Assembly: GCA_913056255.1 (NCBI GenBank)
Contig: CAJXLN010000007.1
Coordinates: forward strand, 1 to 64,000
Reading direction: 5' to 3'
DNA: 64,000 bases
Source of the DNA: an uncultured Thermotogae bacterium
GTDB taxonomy: Bacteria; Thermotogota; Thermotogae; Mesoaciditogales; Mesoaciditogaceae
Shown here: in pieces, positions 19,189 to 28,385 of the stretch
How positions within the stretch are numbered: position 1 is the stretch's first letter
Layout: the number at the start of each line of letters is the position of its first letter
Translations under genes and position numbers: made by a program
Notes under the pieces: generated by a model
The model's input: only the letters and a program-made list of their open reading frames with translations
The model's database searches: none
What the model was told of the DNA's origin: nothing

Positions 19189-19249
19189 AAGGAGGGCGGT
19201 GCATTCTCCCACGAGGTATATCTACGTGGTATCCTGCACCTAATTTATT
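19189..19249 (+). promoter_or_regulatory. Structured rpsD leader that loops the start codon to a distant Shine-Dalgarno
   Basis: The only good Shine-Dalgarno for rpsD, AAGGAGG (19189-19195), lies 54 nt upstream of its ATG. The sequence between folds into a two-part hairpin. GGTGCA (19198-19203) pairs with TGCACC (19235-19240). After a 5x5 internal loop, CCACG (19209-19213) pairs with CGTGG (19225-19229), leaving an 11-nt apical loop. When folded, the Shine-Dalgarno is effectively about 11 nt from the ATG (19250). Pairing is seen directly. That the structure controls rpsD, perhaps by S4 binding, is inference. Confidence 0.6.
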
Positions 19250-19876
19250 ATGGCAAGGTACACTAATTCAGTTTGTAGACTTTGTAGAAGAGAAGGAATT
19301 AAGCTTTTCTTAAAGGGAGACAAATGTTACACATCCAGTTGTCCTTTTGAGAAAAGGCCTTATGCTCCTGGACAACATGGTAGAGATCGAATGAAATTGA
19401 CTCATTATGCCAAACAATTGAGATCAAAACAGGCCATGAAACGCAGCTACGGGATATTTGAAAAACAATTCAGAAAATATTTTGACAAAGCCGTGAAAGC
19501 TAAAGGTATCACTGGAAGTATGCTGATCAAAATAGTAGAATCCAGATTGGATAACACGGTTTACAGACTCGGGTTTGCTCTCTCAAGGGCTCATGCACGT
19601 CAAATGGTCAATCATGGTCATATTCTTGTGAATGGTAGAAAAGTCGATATACCTTCATATGAATTGAAAGCCGGAGACACGATAGAGATCAGTGAAAAGA
19701 TCAGATCCAATTCAGATGTCAAACAAGCTATAGAAGTCTCTTCTTCCAGAAATGTATCTCCATGGCTTGAAGTTGATTACGATCTTTTCAAAGGAACATT
19801 TGTGAGAATGCCTGAGGTGGAGGAAGTAAATCTTCCAATAGATGTTCAGGATATCATTGAGTTGTACTCCAAGTGA
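19250..19876 (+). CDS. rpsD: 30S ribosomal protein S4, zinc-finger type
   Basis: S4 nucleates 30S assembly and is the autoregulator of its operon in E. coli and Bacillus. The 208-residue product carries an N-terminal zinc finger (C9, C12, C26, C31), the conserved [15 protein letters not shown] and the S4 RNA-binding domain from about residue 96 ([23 protein letters not shown]). No ribosome-binding site lies directly upstream. See the structured leader at 19189-19249. An in-frame TAA sits two codons before the ATG. Confidence 0.97.
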   Translation: MARYTNSVCRLCRREGIKLFLKGDKCYTSSCPFEKRPYAPGQHGRDRMKLTHYAKQLRSKQAMKRSYGIFEKQFRKYFDKAVKAKGITGSMLIKIVESRLDNTVYRLGFALSRAHARQMVNHGHILVNGRKVDIPSYELKAGDTIEISEKIRSNSDVKQAIEVSSSRNVSPWLEVDYDLFKGTFVRMPEVEEVNLPIDVQDIIELYSK

Positions 19877-19902
19877 TGTGCAACCTTACGCGAGGTGGTT
19901 AA

Positions 19903-20937
19903 ATGCTTAATTATGTTAAACCCGAGAGATTTGTCATTGAAGAGAGGAGAGAAGAGAGGGGTTATCTTTACGCCAAATATTCAGTTCAACCTCTTGAACG
20001 TGGTTATTCTATAATGATCGGGAACTCTCTAAGGAGGGTCCTTCTATCTTCTATACCATCTATAGCGGTCACAAAAGTGAAGATCAGAGACGTATACCAT
20101 GAATACGATACGTTGGTAGGGGTTAAGGAAGATGTACTTCAAATTCTTTTAAGAATAAAACAGCTCCAGATAAAAGCATCCGCTCCGATAAGGGAGGAGC
20201 CGATTGTTTTCACCGTACAGAAAAAAGGGCCTGGAATACTCAGAGCAAAAGACATAAAGTGCCCACTTGATGTTAAAATTGCGAATCCGGAGCTGAAAAT
20301 CGCAACTCTCAATGAAGACGCGGATGTTTTTATGGAATTGTTTGCAGAAGTTGGAAAAGGATATCTCCCAATTTCTGAAATGGATTTGGCTAATGATATC
20401 CAGTTCCTTCCTGTTGATGGGATCTTCAGCCCAGTCGTAAAAGTGAATTTTCGAACTGAAAATTTCAGAGTCGGAAAAAAGACAGACTACGACCGTCTTG
20501 TGTTGGAAATCTGGACCAAGCGATCCGTCACGCCATCTGAAGCTCTTAAAAAAGCCATAGAGATCATGATAGAGCATTTCAACTTTTTCCTTGATAAATT
20601 TCCAGGGAAAACAGAATCCGTTGAATTGATGGAAACAGGTACTGAAACGAAAGAGGAATTCGGAGAGAAAGAATCAAACGAAGAGCTGACAAAATCAGCT
20701 CCTGAGAAAAAAGAAGAAGAAAAAGATTCTTCTATTTACGATCACATGAAAATCGATGATTTAGAACTTTCAGTCAGACCTCTTAACTGTCTTAAACGCG
20801 CTAAAATAGAGACTGTAGGTGATCTTTTGAGAAGGACTGAGAAAGATCTTCTGAAGATTCGTAATTTTGGATATAAATCACTCGTTGAGGTCAATGAAAA
20901 ACTAAAAATACTTGGGATAAAACTCAAAGCTGAGTGA
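19903..20937 (+). CDS. rpoA: RNA polymerase alpha subunit with acidic linker
   Basis: Alpha nucleates RNA polymerase assembly and contacts promoters. The N-terminal domain contains PLERGYSIMIGNSLRRVLLSSI and TKVKIRDVYHEYDT. The C-terminal domain (from about residue 285) carries LSVRPLNCLKRAKIETVGDLL and IRNFGYKSLVEVNEKL. The linker, about residues 235-280, is long and very acidic, with ETGTETKEEFGEKESNEE and EKKEEEK. The total of 344 is some 15 to 30 residues more than common alphas. GAGGTGG precedes the ATG. Confidence 0.97.
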   Translation: MLNYVKPERFVIEERREERGYLYAKYSVQPLERGYSIMIGNSLRRVLLSSIPSIAVTKVKIRDVYHEYDTLVGVKEDVLQILLRIKQLQIKASAPIREEPIVFTVQKKGPGILRAKDIKCPLDVKIANPELKIATLNEDADVFMELFAEVGKGYLPISEMDLANDIQFLPVDGIFSPVVKVNFRTENFRVGKKTDYDRLVLEIWTKRSVTPSEALKKAIEIMIEHFNFFLDKFPGKTESVELMETGTETKEEFGEKESNEELTKSAPEKKEEEKDSSIYDHMKIDDLELSVRPLNCLKRAKIETVGDLLRRTEKDLLKIRNFGYKSLVEVNEKLKILGIKLKAE

Positions 20938-20956
20938 TGGAGAGGAGTTTTAGATT

Positions 20957-21316
20957 ATGAGACATAGGGTAAAACTCAAGAGATTTGGAAGACCAAGCGA
21001 TCAGCGTAAAGCACTCATGAAAAGTCTTGTGCGTGAACTCTTCATTCACGAAACGATCGCAACTTCAACTGAGAAGGCAAAAGCCGCTTCTCAATTAGTG
21101 GAAAAGATCATAACGCATGCTTTAAAGGGAGATCTATCAGCCAGAAGATATGTAAATTCTTTCTTGAATGATAGAAAGCTGACTAACAAGGTTGTTGACG
21201 AGATCGCGCCAAGATACGCGCAAAGAAAAGGTGGGTATACGCGGATACTCAAATTGCGCAAAAGGCGTGGTGATGGTGCGGAACTCGCTATATTTCAATT
21301 AGTAAAAGAAAAATGA
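20957..21316 (+). CDS. rplQ: 50S ribosomal protein L17
   Basis: L17 lies at the bottom of the 50S near the exit. The 119 residues begin MRHRVKLKRFGRPSDQRKALMKS, the family signature, and end with GYTRILKLRKRRGDGAELAI. It is the last gene of the superoperon, followed by a strong terminator 6 nt after its stop. Confidence 0.98.
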   Translation: MRHRVKLKRFGRPSDQRKALMKSLVRELFIHETIATSTEKAKAASQLVEKIITHALKGDLSARRYVNSFLNDRKLTNKVVDEIAPRYAQRKGGYTRILKLRKRRGDGAELAIFQLVKEK

Positions 21317-21322
21317 GGATAA

Positions 21323-21348
21323 GACTACCCCTAATGGGTAGTCTTTTT
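21323..21348 (+). terminator. Terminator of the ribosomal superoperon
   Basis: GACTACCC (21323-21330) pairs with GGGTAGTC (21336-21343) around a 5-nt loop and is followed by TTTTT. This is a textbook intrinsic terminator directly after rplQ. Confidence 0.95.
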
Positions 21349-21353
21349 GAGCC

Positions 21354-21614
21354 ATGTGGCAAACCATAACTTTTTTTGTTGTAATCAATGTGCTTTCCGC
21401 GTTTATCAAATTCTCCAGCGCGAAGGATATGCCTTTCAAAATCAGTAGATTTAATACAATATTTTACATTTTCTTAGGTGGGGCATTAGGAGTGCTCTTA
21501 AGTTCGTGGGTTCTGAAACTTAAAGCTTTCAAGCCCGGCTTCATCTCATTGGCGTTGTTGGAGAACGCTGGCGTCTATTTTTTGTTGTATGAAATCGCAA
21601 TGCACTTGCATTGA
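21354..21614 (+). CDS. Small DUF1294-like membrane protein
   Basis: The 86-residue protein has two to three hydrophobic segments. It shows the pattern FLGGALGVLLSSWVLKLKAFKPGF, which resembles the GGxxGxxxGxxxFRHKTxKPxF core of DUF1294 membrane proteins. The function of that family is unknown. The ATG begins within 6 nt of the superoperon terminator T-run and has no visible Shine-Dalgarno, so the start or the expression mode is uncertain. Transaldolase follows 78 nt downstream. Confidence 0.6.
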   Translation: MWQTITFFVVINVLSAFIKFSSAKDMPFKISRFNTIFYIFLGGALGVLLSSWVLKLKAFKPGFISLALLENAGVYFLLYEIAMHLH

Positions 21615-21692
21615 AAGTTGGAATTGGCTGCGCAACGATTCAAATATTGTGCTTTTTCAGTAGCACTCAAAATTATGAAGGAAGGTGAAATT

Positions 21693-22364
21693 TTGAAAAT
21701 ATTTCTGGATACAGCGAACATTGAGGAAATAAAAGAAGTCGCTTCATGGGGCATACTCGACGGAGTTACAACCAATCCTACTCTCGTTTCAAGAGAGGGG
21801 AAAGTGGACTTTAAAACGAGAGTGAAAGAGATATGTGAAGTGGTAAAAGGTCCGGTTAGTGCAGAAGTCATTTCTACCGATTACGACGGAATGGTAAGTG
21901 AAGCTTTGGAACTTTCAAAGATAGCTGAAAACGTGGTAGTTAAAATCCCGATGATCAAAGATGGAATAAAAGCCGTTTCCACTCTTTCAAAGCAAGGGGT
22001 AAGAACAAATGTAACGCTTGTTTTCAGTGCCAACCAAGCGCTTCTTGCTTCTAAAGCAGGTGCCTCTTTTGTCAGTCCATTTGTAGGCCGATTGGACGAT
22101 ATTGGAAATGATGGCATGAATGTTCTGGCAGATATTCTTGAAATATACAAAATTTACAACTTTAAGACAGAAGTCATAGCTGCAAGTATACGTCATCCAG
22201 AACACGTCAGGCAAGCGGCTCTTCTCGGTGCGCATATAGCAACTATTCCGTTTAAAATACTCAAACTTTTGTTTGAACACCCTCTGACAGACAAAGGACA
22301 GATTCGATTCTTGAAAGATTGGGAAGAATATCAAAAAAGGCTTTCTTCGAGTCAACACAGTTGA
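21693..22364 (+). CDS. tal: Transaldolase, short TalC/MipB type
   Basis: The enzyme transfers dihydroxyacetone units in the non-oxidative pentose-phosphate pathway; close relatives are fructose-6-phosphate aldolases. The protein starts [20 protein letters not shown] and has [13 protein letters not shown] and VVVKIPM with the Schiff-base lysine. I choose the TTG at 21693, with GGAAGGTG about 6 nt upstream. It gives 223 residues, the usual length of this subfamily. In-frame starts further upstream add about 25 non-conserved residues. It lies 28 nt before rho. Confidence 0.93.
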   Translation: MKIFLDTANIEEIKEVASWGILDGVTTNPTLVSREGKVDFKTRVKEICEVVKGPVSAEVISTDYDGMVSEALELSKIAENVVVKIPMIKDGIKAVSTLSKQGVRTNVTLVFSANQALLASKAGASFVSPFVGRLDDIGNDGMNVLADILEIYKIYNFKTEVIAASIRHPEHVRQAALLGAHIATIPFKILKLLFEHPLTDKGQIRFLKDWEEYQKRLSSSQHS

Positions 22365-22392
22365 CTCCTACAGAAGGAAAGGGGAAACATTA

Positions 22393-23730
22393 GTGGAAGA
22401 AAGAAGAAGTCAAGAACGATTGGAATCAGAAGTTAGAGAAAAACAATCGTTGGATAAAATATACCAAATGGATCTCGATATAAAAAAACTCCGCGCAATG
22501 AAGATCAAAGAATTGTATGTTTTAGCGAAAAAATTCGGAATTCAAAGGCTCAATCAGTATCGAAAAGACGATCTCATATTTGAAATACTCAAAGCTCAGA
22601 CGGAATCTAATGGCTATAAGTTTGGTGAGGGAATTCTTGAAATTCAAGACGGAGGCTACGGCCTTTTAAGAGTCGATAATTACATTTCCAGTTCAAATGA
22701 TATCTACGTTTCCCCGTCTCAGATAAAACGTTTTGGACTGTTGAATGGTGATATAGTTTCAGGCCAGACCAGGGCTCCTAAAGAAGGCGAGAAATTTTTT
22801 GCACTTTTGAGGATAGAGGCTATAAATTACAAATCAGTTGAATATTCAAATGATCGAGTGTACTTCGAGAATCTCACGCCATTATACCCTCAAGAACGTT
22901 TTATACTTGAAACAGAGCCCAACATAATGAACACAAGACTTATAGACATATTTTCGCCTATTGGAAAAGGTCAAAGGGGTTTGATCGTGGCTCCACCTAA
23001 AGCTGGAAAAACAACGATACTCAAGCATATAGCAAATGGTATTGCAAAAAATCATCCCGAAACCAAAAGAATGGTTTTGTTGATAGATGAGAGGCCCGAA
23101 GAAGTTACTGACATGCAAAGATCGGTTGATGCAGAAGTCATAGCTGCTCCGTTCGACATGCCTGCCGGCAAGCAGATAAAAATGGCAGAATTGGCCCTTG
23201 AAAAAGCAAAAAGACTTGCAGAATTTCACTACGATGTTGTAATACTCCTCGATAGCATCACACGCTTAGCACGAGCTTACAATATTTATCTTCCACCTTC
23301 AGGGAAACTTCTATCTGGAGGAGTCGATGCGTCAGCTTTGTACAAACCCAAGCACTTTTTTGGTGCTGCCCGTAATATTGAAGAAGGTGGTAGTCTTACG
23401 ATAATAGCAACTACCTTGGTTGAAACTGGCTCCAAAATGGATGATGTTATCTTTGAAGAATTCAAAGGCACTGGGAATATGGAATTGGTACTTTCAAGGC
23501 AACTTGCAAACAAGAGAATATTTCCAGCCATTGATTTGAATCTTTCAGGTACCAGAAAAGAAGAACTGCTTCTCGATGAGAAAACTCTTAAAAATGTTTG
23601 GGTTTTGCGAAGATTTTTGAGTTCTATGACCCCTGAAGAAGCTCTAAATCTGATAATTAGGAAACTCCGTGGAACAAAGAATAACGAAGAATTCTTTGAT
23701 CTACTTAAAAATGAAAAATCAATTCGTTGA
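22393..23730 (+). CDS. rho: Transcription termination factor Rho
   Basis: Rho is the hexameric RNA helicase that ends transcripts. The 445-residue protein has the N-terminal helical segment [15 protein letters not shown], the RNA-binding cold-shock-like domain ([19 protein letters not shown]), P-loop APPKAGKTT near residue 200 and the secondary RNA-binding Q/R-loop part including [20 protein letters not shown]. It starts with GTG after AAAGGGG. It shares direction with tal. A long gene-free stretch follows, with no clear intrinsic terminator. Confidence 0.97.
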   Translation: MEERRSQERLESEVREKQSLDKIYQMDLDIKKLRAMKIKELYVLAKKFGIQRLNQYRKDDLIFEILKAQTESNGYKFGEGILEIQDGGYGLLRVDNYISSSNDIYVSPSQIKRFGLLNGDIVSGQTRAPKEGEKFFALLRIEAINYKSVEYSNDRVYFENLTPLYPQERFILETEPNIMNTRLIDIFSPIGKGQRGLIVAPPKAGKTTILKHIANGIAKNHPETKRMVLLIDERPEEVTDMQRSVDAEVIAAPFDMPAGKQIKMAELALEKAKRLAEFHYDVVILLDSITRLARAYNIYLPPSGKLLSGGVDASALYKPKHFFGAARNIEEGGSLTIIATTLVETGSKMDDVIFEEFKGTGNMELVLSRQLANKRIFPAIDLNLSGTRKEELLLDEKTLKNVWVLRRFLSSMTPEEALNLIIRKLRGTKNNEEFFDLLKNEKSIR

Positions 23731-24434
23731 TGTTTTGAACTGCTCATAACGGCATTTATGGTAGCTGAAGCGCGAATGAACGAAAATGTGGAGATGCCGA
23801 AAGTACCTGAGTGGGATTCCCCGGTGGAGAATATCTTTTCCACTTTTACGACCATGCTGGGAGAGTGGAGGTGTCGAGAGTGCCTGTGGGCACTCGTCAC
23901 TTCGACATTCCCGACCAAGGCGGTAGCCGCGACCCTTTAGCACCATCTTTTCCACTTTCACGACCAAAGCGATAGCTGCGACTAGGGGCACTCGTCTTTC
24001 CAGCATTTCTGTTTGAGGAGCCGAGAGAGCGGAGGTGCTCTTTAGCACCATCTTTTCCGCTTCTACGACCAAGGCGGTAGCCGCGACCCTTCGGCACTCG
24101 TTACTTCGGCTTTTACGACCAAGTCGGTAGACGCGACCGATAGCCGAGAAGCGGTAGTCGCGACCTTAGGGAGTGGAAAAAATCATTAACTGTCTTCAAC
24201 CTGTGCTATCGTGATGTCGTTATTTCCTTTCTGCTTTTTGGCTAATTCCATGATATCTCATTTGGTAAATAAAGATTGGAGATACCCTCTTTGTAACAAA
24301 AAATTCCGAATCGAGATTACAACACTTTTGTCCTTTTCAATGATCATTCAATGACCGTATAAAAATTCCAAGCTAAAAACGGTGGGAAATCTACAGTAAT
24401 GTAAAGATATTTACTTCAAGGGATGTGAAAAAAA
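23731..24434. repeat. Gene-free stretch with degenerate G+C-rich repeats
   Basis: No convincing gene is seen in 704 nt. A core close to CGACCAAGGCGGTAGCCGCG recurs at 23912-23934, 23961-23982, 24066-24088 and 24116-24138, with a partial fifth copy at 24145-24165. The first part, CGACCA, also occurs near 23849. A longer unit of about 47 nt beginning TTAGCACCATCTTTTCC is duplicated at 23937-23983 and 24042-24088. GGCACTCGT recurs three times (about 23889, 23987, 24094). Each core contains GCGG-TAG-CCGC, a small hairpin. The local G+C is clearly above the flanks. The part from 24181 to 24434 is A+T-rich and probably holds the era promoter. Confidence 0.7.
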
Positions 24435-25316
24435 TTGAAATCAGGTTTTGTGTGTCTTGTTGGATCACCCAACGTGGGGAAATCCACAATTGTGAATACT
24501 CTTGTTAGGAAAAAAGTATCCATAGTTTCGGATAAGCCACAGACAACGAGACACAGAATAAACGTCATATTAAATCTTCCGGATGCACAAGTTGTCTTTG
24601 TTGACACTCCCGGTTTGCATAAACCCTTTCATAAACTCGGGAAATATCTCGTCAAAATAGCGATTAATTCTCTTGAAGGGAATGATCTTCTTCTCTTTGT
24701 GATTTCTGCTGAAGGTATCAGAAAATCTGACAAGATCGTGGCAAATAGAATTGAAAGCATAGATGTGCCTTTCATAGGAGTTGTGAACAAATGTGATCTA
24801 AAAAGAGAACAAACGATCAAAGAAATCGAGAACATGTTCACTTCTATGAAAGGGTGCGTCGACGTTCAACGCCTATCTGCTATCAAGAAAACCGGTATTG
24901 AAGAGCTTACTGATAAAATATTGAATTATCTTCCGGAATCTCTGGCGTATTATCCAAAAGAGGCTTTGACCGATAGACCGTTAACTTTCATGGTTTCAGA
25001 GATCGTGAGGGAAAAGATATACGAATTCACCTCTCAGGAGTTGCCATATTCAAGCGCAGTGATGATAGACCATATGGAAGAGACTGACAAATTGATGAAA
25101 ATTTGGGCGACGATTCTTGTCGAAAGGGATTCCCAAAAACCCATAATAATTGGAAAAGGTGGTAAAATGATAAAGAAAATTGGAACACTCGCGCGTGAAG
25201 ATGTAGAGCGCCTTGTTGACAAGCATGTTTTTTTGTCATTGCATGTTAAGGTCAAATCGAGATGGACAGAAAACGATAAAACACTGAATGAATTGTTCGA
25301 AGGAGAAATAGAATAG
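24435..25316 (+). CDS. era: GTPase Era
   Basis: Era is a GTPase that binds 16S rRNA and helps 30S maturation. The 293 residues have the G1 motif GSPNVGKST at 10-18, TTRHRI (G2), DTPGLHKP (G3) and NKCD (G4). A C-terminal KH domain contains IIIGKGGKMIKKIG. It starts with TTG, preceded by GGATGTG. No pre-era genes (ybeY, cdd) accompany it here. Confidence 0.96.
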   Translation: MKSGFVCLVGSPNVGKSTIVNTLVRKKVSIVSDKPQTTRHRINVILNLPDAQVVFVDTPGLHKPFHKLGKYLVKIAINSLEGNDLLLFVISAEGIRKSDKIVANRIESIDVPFIGVVNKCDLKREQTIKEIENMFTSMKGCVDVQRLSAIKKTGIEELTDKILNYLPESLAYYPKEALTDRPLTFMVSEIVREKIYEFTSQELPYSSAVMIDHMEETDKLMKIWATILVERDSQKPIIIGKGGKMIKKIGTLAREDVERLVDKHVFLSLHVKVKSRWTENDKTLNELFEGEIE

Positions 25317-25408
25317 AGAGCTGAAGTAATGATTCTGTATGGAATTCAAGTCTATTCTAGAGGATTGCTTTACGAATCTTTCAATAACAAATGATTGGAG
25401 GTAATACA

Positions 25409-27175
25409 ATGAAGACGGGGGCGGAAAACATTGTATGGAAACTCGATGATCTTTACGATTCTTTGGAAAGGATGAAAAAAGACGGAGAAAAGTTTCTTGA
25501 AGAAAGCAAGAAATACCATGAAAAGTACTTCAATGTAAAAGAACTTTTTAGCGATTCGGAGAAAACGATTGAAGCCATTAAGGAATTCGAGAATATATAC
25601 GCGGGATTTTCTCGAATTTCACAGTACGTTCAGCTTAAATTTTCTGAAGATACAACATCAAAGGAAAACAAAAAGCTAATTTCGTGGCTTGAGGATCTCG
25701 AAAACAAAATCGAATCCAATTTGCTGTTCGTGCAGATCGCGTTTTCGAAAATGACCGACACTCAATTTAACAGATTGATCGGAAAACTTGAAGAATATCG
25801 TCATTTTGTCGAATCATCAAGACGTTTTAAGGATCACGTACTTTCAGAAAAAGAAGAGCAGATAATAGTTTACAAGCGTACAACGGGATCAGATGCATTT
25901 GTTAGATTTTACACTCAACTTACCTCTAGGTACAGATTTAGAATGGAAGTTGATGGAAAGTTACGAACGATGAACACTTCTCAACTCAGGTCTCTAAGAA
26001 TGCATCCAAGCAGTGAAATTAGAGAAAAAGTTGCATCTAAACTCTTTAGGAGATACAAGAAAGATGCTCTCAGCATAGAAGCTTCGTACACAGCAGTTGC
26101 GAAAGACTACGATTTTGAGTCAAAAATCAGAAATTATTCTACTCCCATCAGCATGAGAAATCTTCAAAACGAAGTAGATGACGCTGTTGTTCAAGCTCTT
26201 GTGGATGTTACCACTAAGAACAACTCTCTCGTTAGCAAATATTACAAATTGAAAGCAAAACTTATGAAAGTCGAAAAGATAAAACTAAGTGATATATACG
26301 CTCCAATTGGAAAGCCAATTCGAACTTTCAAATGGAACGAAGCAAAAGAAACCATTCGGAAGACTTTTCATTCTTTCCATCCTCTTTTTGGAAAAATAGT
26401 AGACGAATTCTTCGATAAAAATTGGATCCATGCAGCACTTAAACCTACAAAGGTTGGAGGTGCTTTTTGTTCTTACGCGGATCCAAAGCATCATCCTTAC
26501 GTACTCTTGAACTACACTGGACAGATAAGAGATGTCATAACTCTTGGTCATGAGCTTGGGCACGGCGTTCACGGTTATCTGTCAGGAAAGCAGACCATTC
26601 TGAACTACGGTTCAACTTTAACAATGGCTGAAACAGCGTCTACTTTTGCGGAAATGCTCTTGATGGATCACTTCCTTGATACGCTTTCAAAAGATGAGAT
26701 AATTCCGTTCGTTTCCTCAAAAATTGAAGATCTCTTTGCCACCATGAATAGACAAAATATGTTTACGAGATTCGAGCTTGCAGCTCACGATAAAATATCC
26801 ACGGAAGGAGCATCATTTGAAGATCTGTCTGATATATATGAAAAAGAACTTCACATCATGTTCGATGATTCCGTGATTTACAATCCTGAGTACAGGTGGG
26901 AATGGGCAACGATACCGCATTTCTTTCACACGCCCTTTTATTGCTACGCTTACGATTTTGCTCAACTCATGGTACTCTCTCTTTACCAAACCTATAAAAA
27001 CGGAATGCCCAATTTCAAAGAAAAGTACATAAAACTTTTGGAAGCTGGCAAATCTGACTCACCAGAAAAGCTTCTCGAACCATTTGGGATAGATCTAAAA
27101 GATCCGAATTTCTGGCAATCCGGATTTAATTACGTGAATAACACTCTTATCAAAAGATTGGAAGAAAGCATGTGA
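25409..27175 (+). CDS. pepF: Oligoendopeptidase F, M3 family
   Basis: This cytosolic zinc metallopeptidase cleaves short peptides. It has 588 residues from ATG 25409, which has GGAGG 7 nt upstream; an ATG at 25391 precedes that site and is less likely. The catalytic motif is LGHELGHGVHGYLS (HExxH form HELGH) around residue 385. Downstream are TLTMAETASTFAEML with the third ligand glutamate and the typical C-terminal PHFFHTPFYCYAYDFAQ. Its stop overlaps the next gene by 4 nt. Confidence 0.93.
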   Translation: MKTGAENIVWKLDDLYDSLERMKKDGEKFLEESKKYHEKYFNVKELFSDSEKTIEAIKEFENIYAGFSRISQYVQLKFSEDTTSKENKKLISWLEDLENKIESNLLFVQIAFSKMTDTQFNRLIGKLEEYRHFVESSRRFKDHVLSEKEEQIIVYKRTTGSDAFVRFYTQLTSRYRFRMEVDGKLRTMNTSQLRSLRMHPSSEIREKVASKLFRRYKKDALSIEASYTAVAKDYDFESKIRNYSTPISMRNLQNEVDDAVVQALVDVTTKNNSLVSKYYKLKAKLMKVEKIKLSDIYAPIGKPIRTFKWNEAKETIRKTFHSFHPLFGKIVDEFFDKNWIHAALKPTKVGGAFCSYADPKHHPYVLLNYTGQIRDVITLGHELGHGVHGYLSGKQTILNYGSTLTMAETASTFAEMLLMDHFLDTLSKDEIIPFVSSKIEDLFATMNRQNMFTRFELAAHDKISTEGASFEDLSDIYEKELHIMFDDSVIYNPEYRWEWATIPHFFHTPFYCYAYDFAQLMVLSLYQTYKNGMPNFKEKYIKLLEAGKSDSPEKLLEPFGIDLKDPNFWQSGFNYVNNTLIKRLEESM

Positions 27176-28302
27176 GAATCTTAATCGCGCAGTCTGGAGG
27201 TCCAACGCCTGTTGTAAATGCTTCCCTCGTCGGTGCCATTAAACGTGCCCGAGAATTGGGTCACGAGATATTGGGAGGAATTTACGGAATCGAGGGAATA
27301 CTTGAAGACAAAATAATTCCTCTTACGCAGAGTGATGTGGAATTGGAGAAGATATCGCACACTCCAGGCGCATTTCTGGGATCTTGTAGATACGTCCTTC
27401 CAGAACCAGGTGATGAAGAATACGATGTACTCTTTGACATTTTCAAATCCCGAAAGATAAAGGCTTTTCTTTACATAGGCGGAAATGATTCTATGGATTC
27501 TGTGGCGAAAATATGCTCTGAAGCCGAGAGAAGACATTTTCCAATTTCAGTGATTGGAATTCCCAAAACGATAGACAACGATCTTGTTGAAAGCGATCAT
27601 TGCCCGGGCTTTGCGAGCGCGGCAAGATTTTTGAACATCGTTGCCTCAGAGTTCGTTGTGGATTCCATTTCTTATTCAAAACCATCGATCTCCGTGATCG
27701 AAACGATGGGACGTGATACAGGATGGCTCGCGGCATCGTTAAAACTCTCTGAACGTCTCGTAAGAGGATTGAAAGTCCTCATATATCTACCAGAAGAGCC
27801 AACATCAGACGAAGAAATACTGTATGATGTGCAAAGATTAAAAGATGGTCCATTGTTAGTTTCCGTATCGGAAGGTGTGATGGATAAAGAGGGAAATTAT
27901 TTGAAAAGTGCCCCGGTTTTAGACTCGTTCGGTCATCCAAAGCTTGGTGGTGTGGGAGAGCATGTCGCAAGTCTTTTAAAAAAAGTCAAGAAAGTGAAAT
28001 TTGTAAATCCAGGCTTTACTCAAAGAGCTGCATCTCATGCCGTTTCGAGCGTTGACTTTCAGGAAGCCCAAATGGTAGCTTCAGTCGCCGTAGATGTGGT
28101 AAACGAAGGGAAAAGTGGATTTTTCGTTGGAATAAACAGAGAGAAAATGAATTACCATTCAAGTGCGAAACTCGTCCCAATCGACAAAGTAGCCAACAAA
28201 GTCAGGAAAGTTCCGAAAAAACTACTTGAGAATGATATGAATGGATTCATGGAATATTTAGAACCCCTTGTTGGTCAAATGCCGGAATTCATCATCAGGT
28301 AA
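27172..28302 (+). CDS. 6-phosphofructokinase, probably PPi-dependent
   Basis: The enzyme phosphorylates fructose 6-phosphate. The 376-residue protein contains SGGPTPVVNAS at the N-terminus, IGGNDSMDSV, PKTIDNDLVESDHCPG and ETMGRDTGWLAA. ATP-dependent enzymes carry GGDGS at the nucleotide site. GGNDS is typical of the PPi-using clade, so pyrophosphate is the likely donor and the step would be reversible. It starts with GTG in a 4-nt overlap with the peptidase gene. Confidence 0.85.
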   Translation: MRILIAQSGGPTPVVNASLVGAIKRARELGHEILGGIYGIEGILEDKIIPLTQSDVELEKISHTPGAFLGSCRYVLPEPGDEEYDVLFDIFKSRKIKAFLYIGGNDSMDSVAKICSEAERRHFPISVIGIPKTIDNDLVESDHCPGFASAARFLNIVASEFVVDSISYSKPSISVIETMGRDTGWLAASLKLSERLVRGLKVLIYLPEEPTSDEEILYDVQRLKDGPLLVSVSEGVMDKEGNYLKSAPVLDSFGHPKLGGVGEHVASLLKKVKKVKFVNPGFTQRAASHAVSSVDFQEAQMVASVAVDVVNEGKSGFFVGINREKMNYHSSAKLVPIDKVANKVRKVPKKLLENDMNGFMEYLEPLVGQMPEFIIR

Positions 28303-28343
28303 GTCTATAGAGGAAAAGCATTTGATCTGAAAGGGGAAGTTTG

Positions 28344-28352
28344 TGATATAAT
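28344..28352 (+). promoter_or_regulatory. Extended -10 promoter of the DRTGG/hydrogenase-like operon
   Basis: TGATATAAT at 28344-28352 is identical to the rpsB -10 element. A TTGATC at 28322-28327 could serve as a -35 at a long 19-nt spacing. Transcription would start near 28359, about 27 nt before the first ATG. Confidence 0.6.
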
Positions 28353-28385
28353 AGATTGTGAAAAAAATAATTTGGGAGATAAAAC

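Noticed and set aside
23719-24097. Two overlapping minus-strand frames in the repeat region
   Set aside because: They arise from the G+C-rich repeats, change frame between copies and show no known domain.
23912-24165. CRISPR array
   Set aside because: The repeats are degenerate, spacing is irregular, and no cas gene is near.
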